From: Stenotrophomonas maltophilia
GTDB lineage: Bacteria > Pseudomonadota > Gammaproteobacteria > Xanthomonadales > Xanthomonadaceae
Length of the DNA stretch: 64,000 nucleotides
Direction: 5' to 3'
Assembly (NCBI RefSeq): GCF_023518235.1
Contig: NZ_CP090423.1
Coordinates: forward strand, 3,285,001 to 3,349,000
Of the stretch, positions 1 to 10,645 are shown in pieces; the stretch's first letter is position 1, and each line of letters begins with the position of its first letter. Made by a program: the position numbers and the translations under genes. Under the pieces are notes generated by a model that was not told the origin of the DNA, did no database searches, and saw nothing but the letters and a program-made list of their open reading frames with translations.

Positions 1-705
1 GGCAAGGCGACCATCGACGATCACCAGCTTGCGATGGGTGCGCAGGTTCAGCCACGGGCGCTTGAAAGGCTTGAGCAGTTGCCGTGGATGGAACCAGATG
101 GCCTCGCCGCCGGCGTCCAGCAACGGTTGCAGGAAACGGCGGGGCAGGGCGGAAGAACCCACCGCGTCCAGCAGCAGGCGCACCTGCACGCCGGCGCGGG
201 CGCGCTCGACCAGTGCGTCGCGCAAGGCGGTGCCGGCGTGGTCCGGGTTGAAGATGTAGTACTCCAGATGCACGTGGTCGCGTGCCTGCGCGATCGCCTC
301 GAGCAGGGCCGCGTAGGTGGCGGCACCATCCACCAGCCAGGTCACTTCGGTGGCGCTGCTGGGCGCCAGCCCGGTGGTGGCCTGGGCGATCTTGGCCAGC
401 TCGGTGCAGTCCGCATCCGGCGGGCAGACGTCGCTGTAGTGCTCCATGCCCGAGCGCGCGCGTCCGCGGCGCAGGCGCTGCCGCTTCACCTTCTGCGGGC
501 CCAGCAGGTAGTAGATGAACAAGCCCAGATAGGGCAGCAGTGCCAGCGACAGGATCCAGCTCAGCGTGGCCACCGGCTCGCGCTTCTGCAGCATGATCCA
601 GCCGGTCAGCGCGAGCAGGTACAGCAGATAGGCCACTGCCAGGATCGTGCCCAGATGGGCGACGCCGTCGAGCCAGTGCCGCAGGGAGTCGAAGAGGGCG
701 AGCAT
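1..705 (-). CDS. cls: Cardiolipin synthase (phospholipase D family), 3' end cut by the window
   Basis: This gene makes cardiolipin at the inner membrane by phosphatidyl transfer. The first 235 codons are visible. They encode two N-terminal membrane helices (about residues 14-35 and 43-62), a soluble linker, and the first phospholipase D domain, which contains the HxKxxxxD catalytic motif (H224, K226, D231) just before the window edge. The second HKD motif must lie outside. The start is the ATG at 705, giving MLALFDSLRHWLDG. It is transcribed away from exbD2, behind a strong hairpin, so it is probably a separate unit. The family assignment is firm; which cls paralogue it is cannot be told. Confidence 0.9.
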   Translation of the reverse strand, partial: MLALFDSLRHWLDGVAHLGTILAVAYLLYLLALTGWIMLQKREPVATLSWILSLALLPYLGLFIYYLLGPQKVKRQRLRRGRARSGMEHYSDVCPPDADCTELAKIAQATTGLAPSSATEVTWLVDGAATYAALLEAIAQARDHVHLEYYIFNPDHAGTALRDALVERARAGVQVRLLLDAVGSSALPRRFLQPLLDAGGEAIWFHPRQLLKPFKRPWLNLRTHRKLVIVDGRLA

Positions 706-749
706 CCGCCGATCATAGCGGGCTCGGCTCTACGGATCGTGGCAGGTAC

Positions 750-781
750 AAAAAAAGACGCCCCTGTTTCCAGGGGCGTCT
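750..781 (-). terminator. Rho-independent terminator of the tonB-exb cluster
   Basis: A perfect 11-bp stem (756-766 with 771-781, loop 767-770) is followed, on the minus strand, by a run of seven T. It lies 38 bp past the exbD2 stop codon and so ends the tonB-exbB-exbD1-exbD2 transcript before cls. Confidence 0.88.
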
Positions 782-818
782 GCAGTCGCGTCATGACTGT
801 TGTGTTGCGGTGTAGCGA

Positions 819-1232
819 TTACTGCTGCACAAAACCGATCTTCTTCATCTGAGCGTTCTTCGCGGCGGCCAGAACCTTGGCCATCACGTCGTACTCCGAA
901 TCCGGGCTGGCGTCGATGCGCAGTTCCGGCTGGTTGGTCGGGTCACGCTGGACCTCCTGCTCCATCCGCTGCTGCAGCTCGCTGGTATTGATCGGGCTGT
1001 TGTTCCACGAGACCTGGTTGCTGGCGTCGATCTTCAGTTCGATCGGCGGCGGCGGTTCGACCAGCTGCGGCGGTGGGTTGAGCACGCGCTGCGGCAGGTC
1101 CACGGCGATCGGGTACGTCATGATCGGCGCGGTCACGATGAAGATGATCAGCAGAACCAGCATCACGTCCACGAGGGGCGTGACGTTGATGTCTGCCATG
1201 GGGCCCTTGCCACCACCACTACTGAATGCCAT
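819..1232 (-). CDS. exbD2: Biopolymer transport protein ExbD (second copy)
   Basis: ExbD forms the proton-motive-force-driven ExbB-ExbD motor that energises TonB for outer-membrane uptake of iron and other ligands. The 137-aa protein has a short cytoplasmic tail, one transmembrane helix (about 20-42) carrying the essential aspartate (D22, in [11 protein letters not shown]), and a periplasmic domain. The first 38 residues are almost identical to the neighbouring ExbD1, but the periplasmic domains differ. In Xanthomonas campestris the equivalent exbD2 is reported to be dispensable for iron uptake; that it has a specialised role here is inference. Only 3 bp separate it from exbD1, so the two are co-transcribed. 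Confidence 0.92.
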   Translation of the reverse strand: MAFSSGGGKGPMADINVTPLVDVMLVLLIIFIVTAPIMTYPIAVDLPQRVLNPPPQLVEPPPPIELKIDASNQVSWNNSPINTSELQQRMEQEVQRDPTNQPELRIDASPDSEYDVMAKVLAAAKNAQMKKIGFVQQ

Positions 1233-1235
1233 GGC

Positions 1236-1661
1236 TTATTGCCCCTTTTCTTTGGTCGCGACGAAGCCGACGTCCAACATGCCCTGTTCCTGCGCGACCT
1301 TGGTCAGGTCGTTGATGACACGCATCTTGGTGGTGCGGTCACCACGCAGGTTCAGCGGCGGCTGCGGGGTCTGCTGGGCGGCGGTCGCCAAGCGCGACTC
1401 GAGAGTCTGCTTGTTGATTTCTTCGTCGTTCCAGTAGATCGAGCCGTCTTCCTTGACTGCCAGGGTGATCGGTCCGGAACGCTTTTCAGCGTCTTCCGGC
1501 TTCTGGATCAGGTTGGCTTCGGGCAGATCCACCTTGACCTTGTGGGACATCAGGGGCGCCGTGATGATGAAGATGATCAGCAGCACCAGCATCACGTCCA
1601 CGAGGGGCGTAACGTTGATGTCGGCCATGGGGCCGCCGCTGTTACCACTACTGAAAGCCAT
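1236..1661 (-). CDS. exbD1: Biopolymer transport protein ExbD (first copy)
   Basis: This is the 141-aa ExbD partner of ExbB in the TonB energising complex. It has one membrane helix with the proton-conducting aspartate D22, followed by a periplasmic domain (about 45-141) containing the usual ExbD fold segment ending DVGFVATK. It lies 62 bp downstream of exbB and immediately upstream of exbD2. The N-terminal nucleotide sequence matches exbD2 nearly base for base (about 1560-1630 compared with 1140-1200), a sign of tandem duplication kept uniform by conversion or strong constraint. Confidence 0.93.
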   Translation of the reverse strand: MAFSSGNSGGPMADINVTPLVDVMLVLLIIFIITAPLMSHKVKVDLPEANLIQKPEDAEKRSGPITLAVKEDGSIYWNDEEINKQTLESRLATAAQQTPQPPLNLRGDRTTKMRVINDLTKVAQEQGMLDVGFVATKEKGQ

Positions 1662-1723
1662 AACGGGCTCCGTCTAGATCTTGGTGACTACTTACGTTCG
1701 TCGCTGGGTAACGCGCGCCGCAA

Positions 1724-2485
1724 TTAGCGGACGCGCGAGCCGGTGGCGAAGAAGTCGTGCAGGTCGTGCGCGAAGGTATCGAACTTGCTGATGGTCGCGC
1801 TGTTGATCTTGCTGAAGAAGTTGAAGGCGAACACGGCCGGGATCGCGACGAACAGACCGATCGCGGTCATGATCAGCGCTTCACCCACCGGGCCGGCAAC
1901 GGCGTCGATCGAAGCGGAGCCGGTGGCACCGATCTTGATCAGCGCGCCGTAGATGCCCCACACGGTACCCAGCAGACCGACGAACGGAGCGGTCGCGCCG
2001 ACGGTAGCCAGCAGGGTCATGCCCGACTGCAGCTTGTTGCTTTCGCGGGTGACGGCCTGGCGCAGAGCGCGGTCGACGAACTCCGAACGGCTCAGGTTCT
2101 CACCGACGCCGCCGGTGGCGCCGCCTTCAGCGCGCTGGTGGTGGGCAGCAGCCTGCGCAGCGTCCAGGGCGATCTTCGAGAACGGCTCCGAAGCCGGCTG
2201 CTCTTCCATCGCACGGATGGCGTCCTGCGCGTTCGGGGTGTCCCAGAACAGGCTGACGACGCGATCAGCGGCGCTCTTCAGGCGGGTGGCGCGGAAGATG
2301 TTGATGACGGTCCAGTACCAGGACATGGCCGACATCGCGATCAGGGTCAGCAGCACGACCCAGGAAACCGCGAAATCACCCGGCTTGGTGGTCATTTCGT
2401 GGATCAGGTGCTCGAAGCCCATCTGCGACAGGGCGTTGGACGGATTGCCCCCGGCAGCAGCGGCGATGAAAATTTCCTGCAGCAT
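1724..2485 (-). CDS. exbB: Biopolymer transport protein ExbB (MotA/TolQ/ExbB family)
   Basis: ExbB is the inner-membrane channel scaffold of the TonB motor, usually a pentamer surrounding ExbD. The 253-aa protein has three hydrophobic helices (about 35-58, 160-182, 203-226). The conserved segments GATAPFVGLLGTVWGIYGAL and ALIMTAIGLFVAIPA contain the small and threonine residues that line the pore. It sits between tonB and exbD1, separated from tonB by 93 bp that contain a hairpin. The start ATG at 2485 is the only good one. Confidence 0.94.
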   Translation of the reverse strand: MLQEIFIAAAAGGNPSNALSQMGFEHLIHEMTTKPGDFAVSWVVLLTLIAMSAMSWYWTVINIFRATRLKSAADRVVSLFWDTPNAQDAIRAMEEQPASEPFSKIALDAAQAAAHHQRAEGGATGGVGENLSRSEFVDRALRQAVTRESNKLQSGMTLLATVGATAPFVGLLGTVWGIYGALIKIGATGSASIDAVAGPVGEALIMTAIGLFVAIPAVFAFNFFSKINSATISKFDTFAHDLHDFFATGSRVR

Positions 2486-2551
2486 GACGCTTACCTTTGT
2501 TGTGTGTGGTGATAAAGGGTGTAGCTAAGCTAAACAATCGAACCGGAGCGG

Positions 2552-2571
2552 GGGTGGCCGGGCGGCCACCC
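2552..2571 (-). other. GC-rich hairpin between tonB and exbB
   Basis: A perfect 8-bp stem (2552-2559 with 2564-2571, 4-base loop) lies just after the tonB stop. No T-run follows on the minus strand, so it is not a classical terminator. It may stabilise the tonB mRNA end or set the tonB to exbB ratio (inference). Confidence 0.45.
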
Positions 2572-2578
2572 GGACGCA

Positions 2579-3247
2579 TCAGTTCAGCGCAAAGTTGACC
2601 GGGACGCGAACGCGACCTGCCGCCTTCTTACCGCCAGATTCAGCGGCGTTGAAGCGCCACTTGCGAGCTGCTTCCATGGCAGCACGGTCCAGGTCGCGGT
2701 TACGGCTGGACTTTTCCACCGTGACATTGGTGACGTTGCCGTTGGCATCGACATCAATGATCAGGATCACTTCGCCCTGGATACCAGCGCGGAAGGCTGC
2801 CGGCGGGTAGCGCGGCGGATTCATGGCCTTCGACGAGATGTCCACGCTGGCCTCGATCGAGGTCGCCGGTGCCGGCGGCGCCGGAGGCGACGGCGGGGTG
2901 ACGATATCGTTCGGGCGCGGTTCCGGCACGTCCACGACCGGCGCCTGCGGCGGCGGCGGGACCGGCGACGGCTTCGGCGGCGACAGATTCTTCACCGGCG
3001 GCGGCGGAGTATCGGTCGGCGGCGGCGGCGGCGGCGGCGGGGGCGGCGGCGGCGGTGCATCCACGATGGTCACCATGACGTTGCGCTCCTTCTCCGCGAC
3101 GGCCTTGGGAGCCACGGCGGGGATGAGGAGCATCATGAAGGCGGCCAGATGCAGGGCAATTACAAACGCGATGCCGACGATGCGAGGCCAGCTCAGCCCC
3201 TTGTCATCGGGTTGTTCGTACCGGTGAACGACTAGTTGTTCCGTCAT
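2579..3247 (-). CDS. tonB: Energy transducer TonB
   Basis: TonB carries energy from ExbB-ExbD in the inner membrane to TonB-dependent outer-membrane receptors. The 222-aa protein has a short cytoplasmic tail and a signal-anchor helix (about 23-46) with a conserved histidine (H33). A very proline-rich periplasmic spacer follows (about 65-125, including a run of 12 prolines), then a C-terminal TonB domain starting at NPPRYPPAAFRAGIQGE. I chose the ATG at 3247; a TTG at 3262 would add five residues. It is the first gene of the cluster, with 143 bp to the TPR gene upstream. I see no convincing Fur box. Confidence 0.93.
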   Translation of the reverse strand: MTEQLVVHRYEQPDDKGLSWPRIVGIAFVIALHLAAFMMLLIPAVAPKAVAEKERNVMVTIVDAPPPPPPPPPPPPPTDTPPPPVKNLSPPKPSPVPPPPQAPVVDVPEPRPNDIVTPPSPPAPPAPATSIEASVDISSKAMNPPRYPPAAFRAGIQGEVILIIDVDANGNVTNVTVEKSSRNRDLDRAAMEAARKWRFNAAESGGKKAAGRVRVPVNFALN

Positions 3248-3341
3248 GCGCCAAGAGCTCAATAGTGGGGCCGGGATGCCGGGGGCGGAATCCCTGATCA
3301 GCGGTGCATGACACCGCAGGAACCTCCAAGCTTATACCAAT

Positions 3342-3378
3342 CCTGAGCGCCTGCGCATCAACTGAGCAGGCGTTCAGG
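3342..3378 (-). other. Imperfect hairpin downstream of the TPR gene
   Basis: Arms at 3342-3354 and 3366-3378 pair over 13 positions with one G-T wobble, enclosing an 11-base loop, just after the TPR gene stop. A smaller perfect 6-bp hairpin lies at 3301-3317. Neither is followed by a T-run on the minus strand. They may act as weak transcript-end or processing structures between the TPR gene and tonB. Confidence 0.35.
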
Positions 3379-3390
3379 CGTTATTCCTAC

Positions 3391-4584
3391 TTACTTCAGG
3401 TTGATGATTTTTTTGGCATCAGCCTGGTTCTTCACGCCCTTCGCCAGCGCCTGCTGGGCGGCCTGCTTGGCCTCGGGGACGCGACCTTCGGCATGCAGGA
3501 CGCGTGCCAGGTTCAGGTAGGTCTCACCGTCCTTGGACAGCGGGGCAGCCTTCTGCCACGCCTCGATCGCCTGCGGTACCTGGTCGGAGTAGTAGTAGGA
3601 CTGGGCCAGCGCCAGGTAGACCTGGTAATCCGGCTTCAGGATGCCCTTCTGCAACCCTTCGTTGATGACCGCGATGACGTCCTTTTCCTTGTTCTCGGTG
3701 TTGGCATAGATCGAGTACAGCTGCTTGTACTCGCGCTCTTCGGTGAGCTGGCCGCTGCTGCGCAGCTTGTCCATCACCGCGGCAGCCTTGGGCATCTGGT
3801 CGGCCTGCATGTACATGTTGGCCAGGTTCAGCTGCGCCTTCTTGTCGTTCGGGTTCTTCGCCGCCAGTGCTTCGGCGGTCTTCAGCGCCTCACCGGTCTG
3901 GCCGGACTCGGACAGCGCCGCCATCAGCAGCTGGTTCCAGCTGTCCTTCGGCTCGGTGGCGCCGGCAATGGCCTGCTGCAGCACCGGCACCGCTTCCTGG
4001 TAGCGCTCCAGCTGGTACAGGGCCTGGCCCTTGGCAACCAGTTCTTCCGGCTTGGTCGACTTGCTCTCGGCGAAGTACTTGTCCAGGGTGGCCAGGCCTT
4101 CGGCGGTCTGGTCTTCCTGCAGCTGCAGCTGGCCCAGCATCAGCATCGACTGGAAGTGGCCGTTGTTGTCCAGGCCATTGAACTGCAGCACCTGCTTCAG
4201 GTAGGCGACCGCACCCGGGGTATCGTCGGTCTGGTAGGCGGCCTGCGAGGCCAGCTGCGCGGCCAGCGACTTGTCGTACTCGTTCGCGGCGCTGTCAGCC
4301 AGGATCGCGTCAGCCTGCGTACGCGTCTCCGGGAACTTTTCGTTGTTGTAGCTGTCGATCATTTTCTGCAGCTTGCTGCCCATCTTGGCCGAGGCCTTGA
4401 CGGTCGGCTCCTGGCGGGTCGCGTTCGGGTAGAGCACTTCGGCCTTGGCCTGCTTGCTGCTGCCGCCGCGGTTGCTACGGTCGGAGGAGCGCGAGGACTG
4501 CGCGAAGGCATCGGTGACCACGGCGCCGGTCAGGGCGGTCGCGACGAGGACGGAAAGCACAGCTTTGTGGTTACGGAAAATCAT
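3391..4584 (-). CDS. Periplasmic tetratricopeptide-repeat protein
   Basis: The 397-aa protein has a clear signal peptide (residues 1-28, cleavage after DAFA), a basic Ser/Arg/Gly-rich stretch, and at least seven helix-pair repeats of TPR type from about residue 70 to the end (for example GQALYQLERYQEAVPVLQQA and AQSYYYSDQVPQAIEAWQKA). It is therefore probably a soluble periplasmic scaffold. It lies 143 bp upstream of tonB on the same strand. TPR proteins accompany some TonB systems (the TonB2 loci of Vibrio, for instance), so a role in TonB-linked transport is plausible but unproven. Function beyond protein-protein interaction is unknown. Confidence 0.8.
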   Translation of the reverse strand: MIFRNHKAVLSVLVATALTGAVVTDAFAQSSRSSDRSNRGGSSKQAKAEVLYPNATRQEPTVKASAKMGSKLQKMIDSYNNEKFPETRTQADAILADSAANEYDKSLAAQLASQAAYQTDDTPGAVAYLKQVLQFNGLDNNGHFQSMLMLGQLQLQEDQTAEGLATLDKYFAESKSTKPEELVAKGQALYQLERYQEAVPVLQQAIAGATEPKDSWNQLLMAALSESGQTGEALKTAEALAAKNPNDKKAQLNLANMYMQADQMPKAAAVMDKLRSSGQLTEEREYKQLYSIYANTENKEKDVIAVINEGLQKGILKPDYQVYLALAQSYYYSDQVPQAIEAWQKAAPLSKDGETYLNLARVLHAEGRVPEAKQAAQQALAKGVKNQADAKKIINLK

Positions 4585-4716
4585 CGTTCACCTCGATCGA
4601 ACCGCCGGATAGCGGCAAAGTCGGACTGTCAGAAAAATCTGAGCCGCCAAACGTATCAGAAACAGATGGCGTGAGAAATCGTTTTATGTGCTGCACTACA
4701 GCATGAAACTGCGCAC

Positions 4717-5523
4717 TCATCCGCACTTTGGCCGCAGTCCGGCCGCCTGCGCCTGCTGGTAGACCGGGGTCAGGCCCGGCGCATCACGGCGCAGTTCCTG
4801 GATCCGGTTGGCCGGATCGGGGTGGGTGGACAGCCATTGCGGGCTGCGGCCACCGCTGGCGGCCATCATGTTCTGCCACAGATCCACGGCCTGGGCGGGG
4901 TTGAAACCGGCTTGGGCCATCAATCGCTGGCCGATCACGTCGGCCTCGCTCTCCTGGGTCCGCGAGCCAGGCAGCAGGAAGGCGGTCTGCGCGCCCATCC
5001 CACCAAGCTGGTTGACGGTGCTGGCGGCGCCCTCGCCGTAGGCGGCACCGGCCAGCGCGCCGAGCACGGCCAGGCCGGTCTGTGCGCCCATCTGGCGGGT
5101 GATGCGCTCTTCATGGTGGCGGGCGATGACGTGGCCGATCTCATGGCCGATCACGGCAGCCAGCTGGTCCTGATTCTTGGCCACGGTGAAGATGCCGGTG
5201 TTCACACCGACCTTGCCGCCGGGCAGGGCGAAGGCATTGGGTTCCTTGTCCACGAACACCGCCGTCTCCCACCGTACGCCCCGGTATTGAGGCGGCAACT
5301 GTGCGACCAGGGCATTGACCACGCACTGCACGTAGCCGTTCTGGCGGCCATCGGTGCTGATCTTTTCCTTCTGCTTGGTTTCAGCGAACGCCTGCGCGCC
5401 CAGCTGGTCCAGCTGCGCCTGCGATACGCCGCCCACCATCTGCCGGCGTCCGGTGGGGGACGTGGTCGTTGCGCAGGCGCTGACCAGCGTGGTGATGACA
5501 AGGGCCAACAGCAGTTGCTTCAT
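4717..5523 (-). CDS. M48 family metalloprotease, outer-membrane lipoprotein type
   Basis: This is a zinc endopeptidase of the Oma1/LoiP family that probably works in envelope quality control. The 268-aa protein begins MKQLLLALVITTLVSAC, a lipoprotein signal with the lipid-bearing cysteine at C17. The active-site motif HEIGH is at 127-131, and the third zinc ligand lies in a downstream ESEAD segment (about 202-206). An upstream in-frame ATG at 5559 would spoil the signal peptide, so I use the ATG at 5523, preceded by GGGGGATC. It appears to be a single-gene unit between the TPR gene and the CPBP protease. The substrate is unknown. Confidence 0.9.
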   Translation of the reverse strand: MKQLLLALVITTLVSACATTTSPTGRRQMVGGVSQAQLDQLGAQAFAETKQKEKISTDGRQNGYVQCVVNALVAQLPPQYRGVRWETAVFVDKEPNAFALPGGKVGVNTGIFTVAKNQDQLAAVIGHEIGHVIARHHEERITRQMGAQTGLAVLGALAGAAYGEGAASTVNQLGGMGAQTAFLLPGSRTQESEADVIGQRLMAQAGFNPAQAVDLWQNMMAASGGRSPQWLSTHPDPANRIQELRRDAPGLTPVYQQAQAAGLRPKCG

Positions 5524-5595
5524 GGAAAGATCCCCCGTGTTCATGTGCGCAGTGTCCAACGTAGCGGCTTAATCTTTCGTCAAGCGGACACGGCG

Positions 5596-6441
5596 TTACG
5601 TTGACCCCAGGAACACCATCGCGGCAAGTGCGACGGCATTGTTCAGCGCATGCGCCACGATGGCCGCCCACAGCGTACCGGTGCGGCGATACAGCCAGCA
5701 GAAGGCCGCACCCATGCCGCCGTAGACCAGCCACAACTGCGCCATGCCCAGCCAGGAATTCTTGCTCACGCCCGGCACTTCGTGGACCAGGGCGAAGGCC
5801 AGGCTGCTGAGGATGAGCCCCAGCCACGGTCGACCGGCCTGCCACAGGCGCCCGAACAGGACGCGGCGGAACAGCAGTTCCTCGTAGGCCGGCGCCAGCA
5901 CCACGGCAAACAGCACCAGGAACAGCGGGAAACGCGCGATCGCGCTCTGCATCAGTTCCACGTTGGTCGGCACCGGTTCGATGCCGAACTGCCGGGCCAG
6001 GAAGGCGATGCCGTTGCTGCCCAGCACGATCAGGGTGGCCACCAGCAGGGTCCAGCCCCAGGTCGACGGCCGCCGCAGTGCCTGTCGCGATGCCAGGCGT
6101 TCGGCCGCGTTGGCCGGACGGCGCCAGAAGTACAGCAGCAGCGCCGCGCCGCCGGTGGCGATCAATGCCATCAGGATCTGCGCCAGCGCGCCGGGCTGGC
6201 CGACGGCCGTGGTGGCTGCGGCTGCGGTCATCGCACCGCCGTTGGCCTCGGCATTGGCATAACCGACCACGATGGCCCGGTAGAAGCCCCAGAACAGGCC
6301 GGTCACCATGCTCAGGCCGATCAGCGCCACGGCGGCGATGCCGAGATCGATGAAGAAACCTGCCAGCGGTGGCACGGCGCGCGGGGCGGCAGAGGCCGGG
6401 GGTACCGGCGGCGGGGCGGAGACCGGGGCGGAAGCGGACAT
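5596..6441 (-). CDS. CPBP family intramembrane metalloprotease (CAAX protease-like)
   Basis: This is a multi-pass inner-membrane protein of 281 aa with a Pro/Ala-rich N-terminus and about seven or eight hydrophobic helices. The signature EELLFR (the EExxxR motif of CPBP/Abi proteases) lies near the middle, and a conserved histidine follows in FALVHEV. The C-terminal segment IVAHALNNAVAL supplies the last conserved His and Asn. Bacterial members process or modify membrane peptides, but the target here cannot be guessed. The start MSASAPVSAPPP at 6441 is preferred over an upstream in-frame ATG at 6495. It lies downstream of gyrB with a 65-bp gap and may share its transcript. Confidence 0.85.
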   Translation of the reverse strand: MSASAPVSAPPPVPPASAAPRAVPPLAGFFIDLGIAAVALIGLSMVTGLFWGFYRAIVVGYANAEANGGAMTAAAATTAVGQPGALAQILMALIATGGAALLLYFWRRPANAAERLASRQALRRPSTWGWTLLVATLIVLGSNGIAFLARQFGIEPVPTNVELMQSAIARFPLFLVLFAVVLAPAYEELLFRRVLFGRLWQAGRPWLGLILSSLAFALVHEVPGVSKNSWLGMAQLWLVYGGMGAAFCWLYRRTGTLWAAIVAHALNNAVALAAMVFLGST

Positions 6442-6506
6442 CAGGTACCTGTGTTCAAGGATGAAGGCCGGCGCACCTCCCCGTGCACCGGCCATGCCCG
6501 ATTGTG

Positions 6507-9041
<2,535 letters not shown>

Positions 9042-9078
9042 TTATACCAGCCGGGGTCGAGCGGCCCTGGTGTGCCCA

Positions 9079-10173
9079 CTATGGCACAGCCACGATCTGT
9101 GCATGTTCCACGTGGAACCGGGCGATATGCGTCAGTTCCTGCAGCGCTGCCGGCGTTTCGGTGGCAGTGATGAAGATCTGCGCCGGGCCAGCGAGCAGGC
9201 GCTCCAGTACCCGGCCCTGATGGGTGCGGTCCAGTTCCGAGGCCAGATCATCCAGCGCGATCACCGGCCATTCGCCCCGTTGCTCCGCATAGTCTTCGGC
9301 CTGGGCCAGCAGGCAGGCCAGGGCCGTCAGCTTGGCCTGGCCACGGGACAGCGCATCGCGGCCAGGAATGCTGTGGAAGTCGACGCTCCAGTCCGCCCGG
9401 TGTGGGCCCACCGAGGTATAGCCGGCCTGACGGTCGCGTTCCCGCGCCAGCAGCAGGGCATCGGCCAACGGCAGTTCATGCCGGCGCCACCCCGGGCTCA
9501 GTTGCATGCCCTGGATGCCGAGCTGCGGCGCCAGGCTGGCGGCCAGTGCAACCGTGCGCTGCTGCAGGCGCTCCAGATAATGCTGGCGTCGACTGGTCAG
9601 CGGCTCTCCGGCTTCAGCCAGCTCGTGATCCCAAGTGTCCAGCATCCGCGAGGGCCCGCCTTGCTTGAGCAGGGCGTTACGCTGCTTCAGGGCCCGCGAG
9701 TAGCGGCGCCACAGGGACAGAAAATCAGGTTCCACGTGGAACAAGCCCCAATCGAGGAAGCGGCGACGGGGTTCGCCGCCACCGCTGACCAGCGCATGGC
9801 TGCCGGGCTCGAAGGTGACAACGGCCAGCGCGGCGCAGAGATTGCCAAGCTGAGACACGTCTTCGCCATCCAGACGTCCCTTCCAGTCATGGCCGCTGTG
9901 GCGCAGGCCGGCCTTTCGGCGATGCGGCGGATGATGGGCGCGTTGCTCGTCCCATTCCACGAAGACTTCCAGCGCCTCCTGGCCCTGGCGGACCAGGCCA
10001 TCGCGCACCCGTCCGCGGAAGCTGCGGCCATAGGCCATCAGATGCAGAGCCTCGAGCACGCTGGTCTTTCCGGCGCCGTTGTCGCCGGTCAGCAGGTTCA
10101 AACCCGGCTGGGGCGACAGGTCCACCGCACTGAAACGACGCAGGTGATGCAAGGCAAGGCGGCGGATCTGCAT
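9079..10173 (-). CDS. recF: DNA replication and repair protein RecF
   Basis: RecF is an SMC-like ATPase that helps load RecA at single-strand gaps. The 364-aa protein has the Walker A motif GDNGAGKTS (about 30-38), an ABC-type signature near [11 protein letters not shown] (about 290), and the Walker B segment [12 protein letters not shown] (about 315). The gene overlaps two perfect 14-bp parS cores, at its 3' end and in the middle, each read as the peptide FHVE. RecF is therefore constrained at both the protein and the DNA-site level. Start ATG at 10173. Unusually, it is separated from dnaN by a 935-bp gap. Confidence 0.97.
   Translation of the reverse strand: MQIRRLALHHLRRFSAVDLSPQPGLNLLTGDNGAGKTSVLEALHLMAYGRSFRGRVRDGLVRQGQEALEVFVEWDEQRAHHPPHRRKAGLRHSGHDWKGRLDGEDVSQLGNLCAALAVVTFEPGSHALVSGGGEPRRRFLDWGLFHVEPDFLSLWRRYSRALKQRNALLKQGGPSRMLDTWDHELAEAGEPLTSRRQHYLERLQQRTVALAASLAPQLGIQGMQLSPGWRRHELPLADALLLARERDRQAGYTSVGPHRADWSVDFHSIPGRDALSRGQAKLTALACLLAQAEDYAEQRGEWPVIALDDLASELDRTHQGRVLERLLAGPAQIFITATETPAALQELTHIARFHVEHAQIVAVP
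9104..9119. promoter_or_regulatory. parS: parS centromere site (ParB binding) at the 3' end of recF
   Basis: The 16 bases tgttccacgtggaacc contain the perfect palindrome gttccacgtggaac. This matches the Pseudomonas aeruginosa parS form as I recall it. ParB loads here and spreads to organise the origin region for ParA-driven segregation. It overlaps the last codons of recF. Confidence 0.88.
9728..9743. promoter_or_regulatory. parS: parS site inside recF
   Basis: The sequence ggttccacgtggaaca carries the perfect 14-bp parS palindrome at 9729-9742, within the recF coding region. It is the second of four strong sites within about 2 kb. Confidence 0.87.
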
Positions 10174-10553
10174 GGGGCGCGAAGGACCATCCGCTCGAAG
10201 CGGTAGAAGGGCAGGGAATCCATCAGCTTACTGCATCGGTCAAGCCGGGCGCGGTGCTGTCCTCGTCGAGATGGAGACCTTCCGCCTGCTGGCGCGCATT
10301 CGCAGGTTCCACGTGGCATGCAGCGATCGCCGAGGAACGCGCGGGATCGGGATGGGCCCGAAATTCCTTCAAATCTGCACGGGGGATCAGGGTCCAGGCC
10401 CTCAGATTTCGCCGATTTCACGTGCTTTCGGTTGGCTTCATCGCCGGTCCGGCGCAGGTGGCGGCCAAGGAACCCATGAATTCCTTCAGTTCTGCGATCC
10501 AAGGTCCTGCAGGGTTCCACAGATTTCAAAGAATTCAGGCCGTTCGTTCCACG

Positions 10554-10645
10554 CTGTCCACAGCGGCGCTGTATGACTTATACACAAGGTATGGGCAATC
10601 TGTGGATAAAAAAGCCCTTTTGCGAGGCCGGTGAAACTATCCACA
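10554..10645. promoter_or_regulatory. DnaA-box cluster in the recF-dnaN gap
   Basis: Two sequences fit the DnaA-box consensus TTATNCACA: TTATACACA on the plus strand (10578-10586) and TTATCCACA on the minus strand (10601-10609, read as tgtggataa). Weaker one-or-two-mismatch boxes are ctgtccaca at 10554-10562 and ctatccaca at 10637-10645. They may be part of an extended origin, a DnaA titration or regulatory site, or a recF/gyrB control region. Confidence 0.55.

Noticed and set aside
3263..3390. Fur box upstream of tonB
   Set aside because: No sequence close to GATAATGATAATCATTATC is present, so iron control is not supported by a visible site.
10172..10634. Overlapping open frames of 126-143 codons in the recF-dnaN gap
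   Set aside because: No ribosome-binding site or motif is visible, frames conflict on both strands, and the region is full of DNA-site signals.
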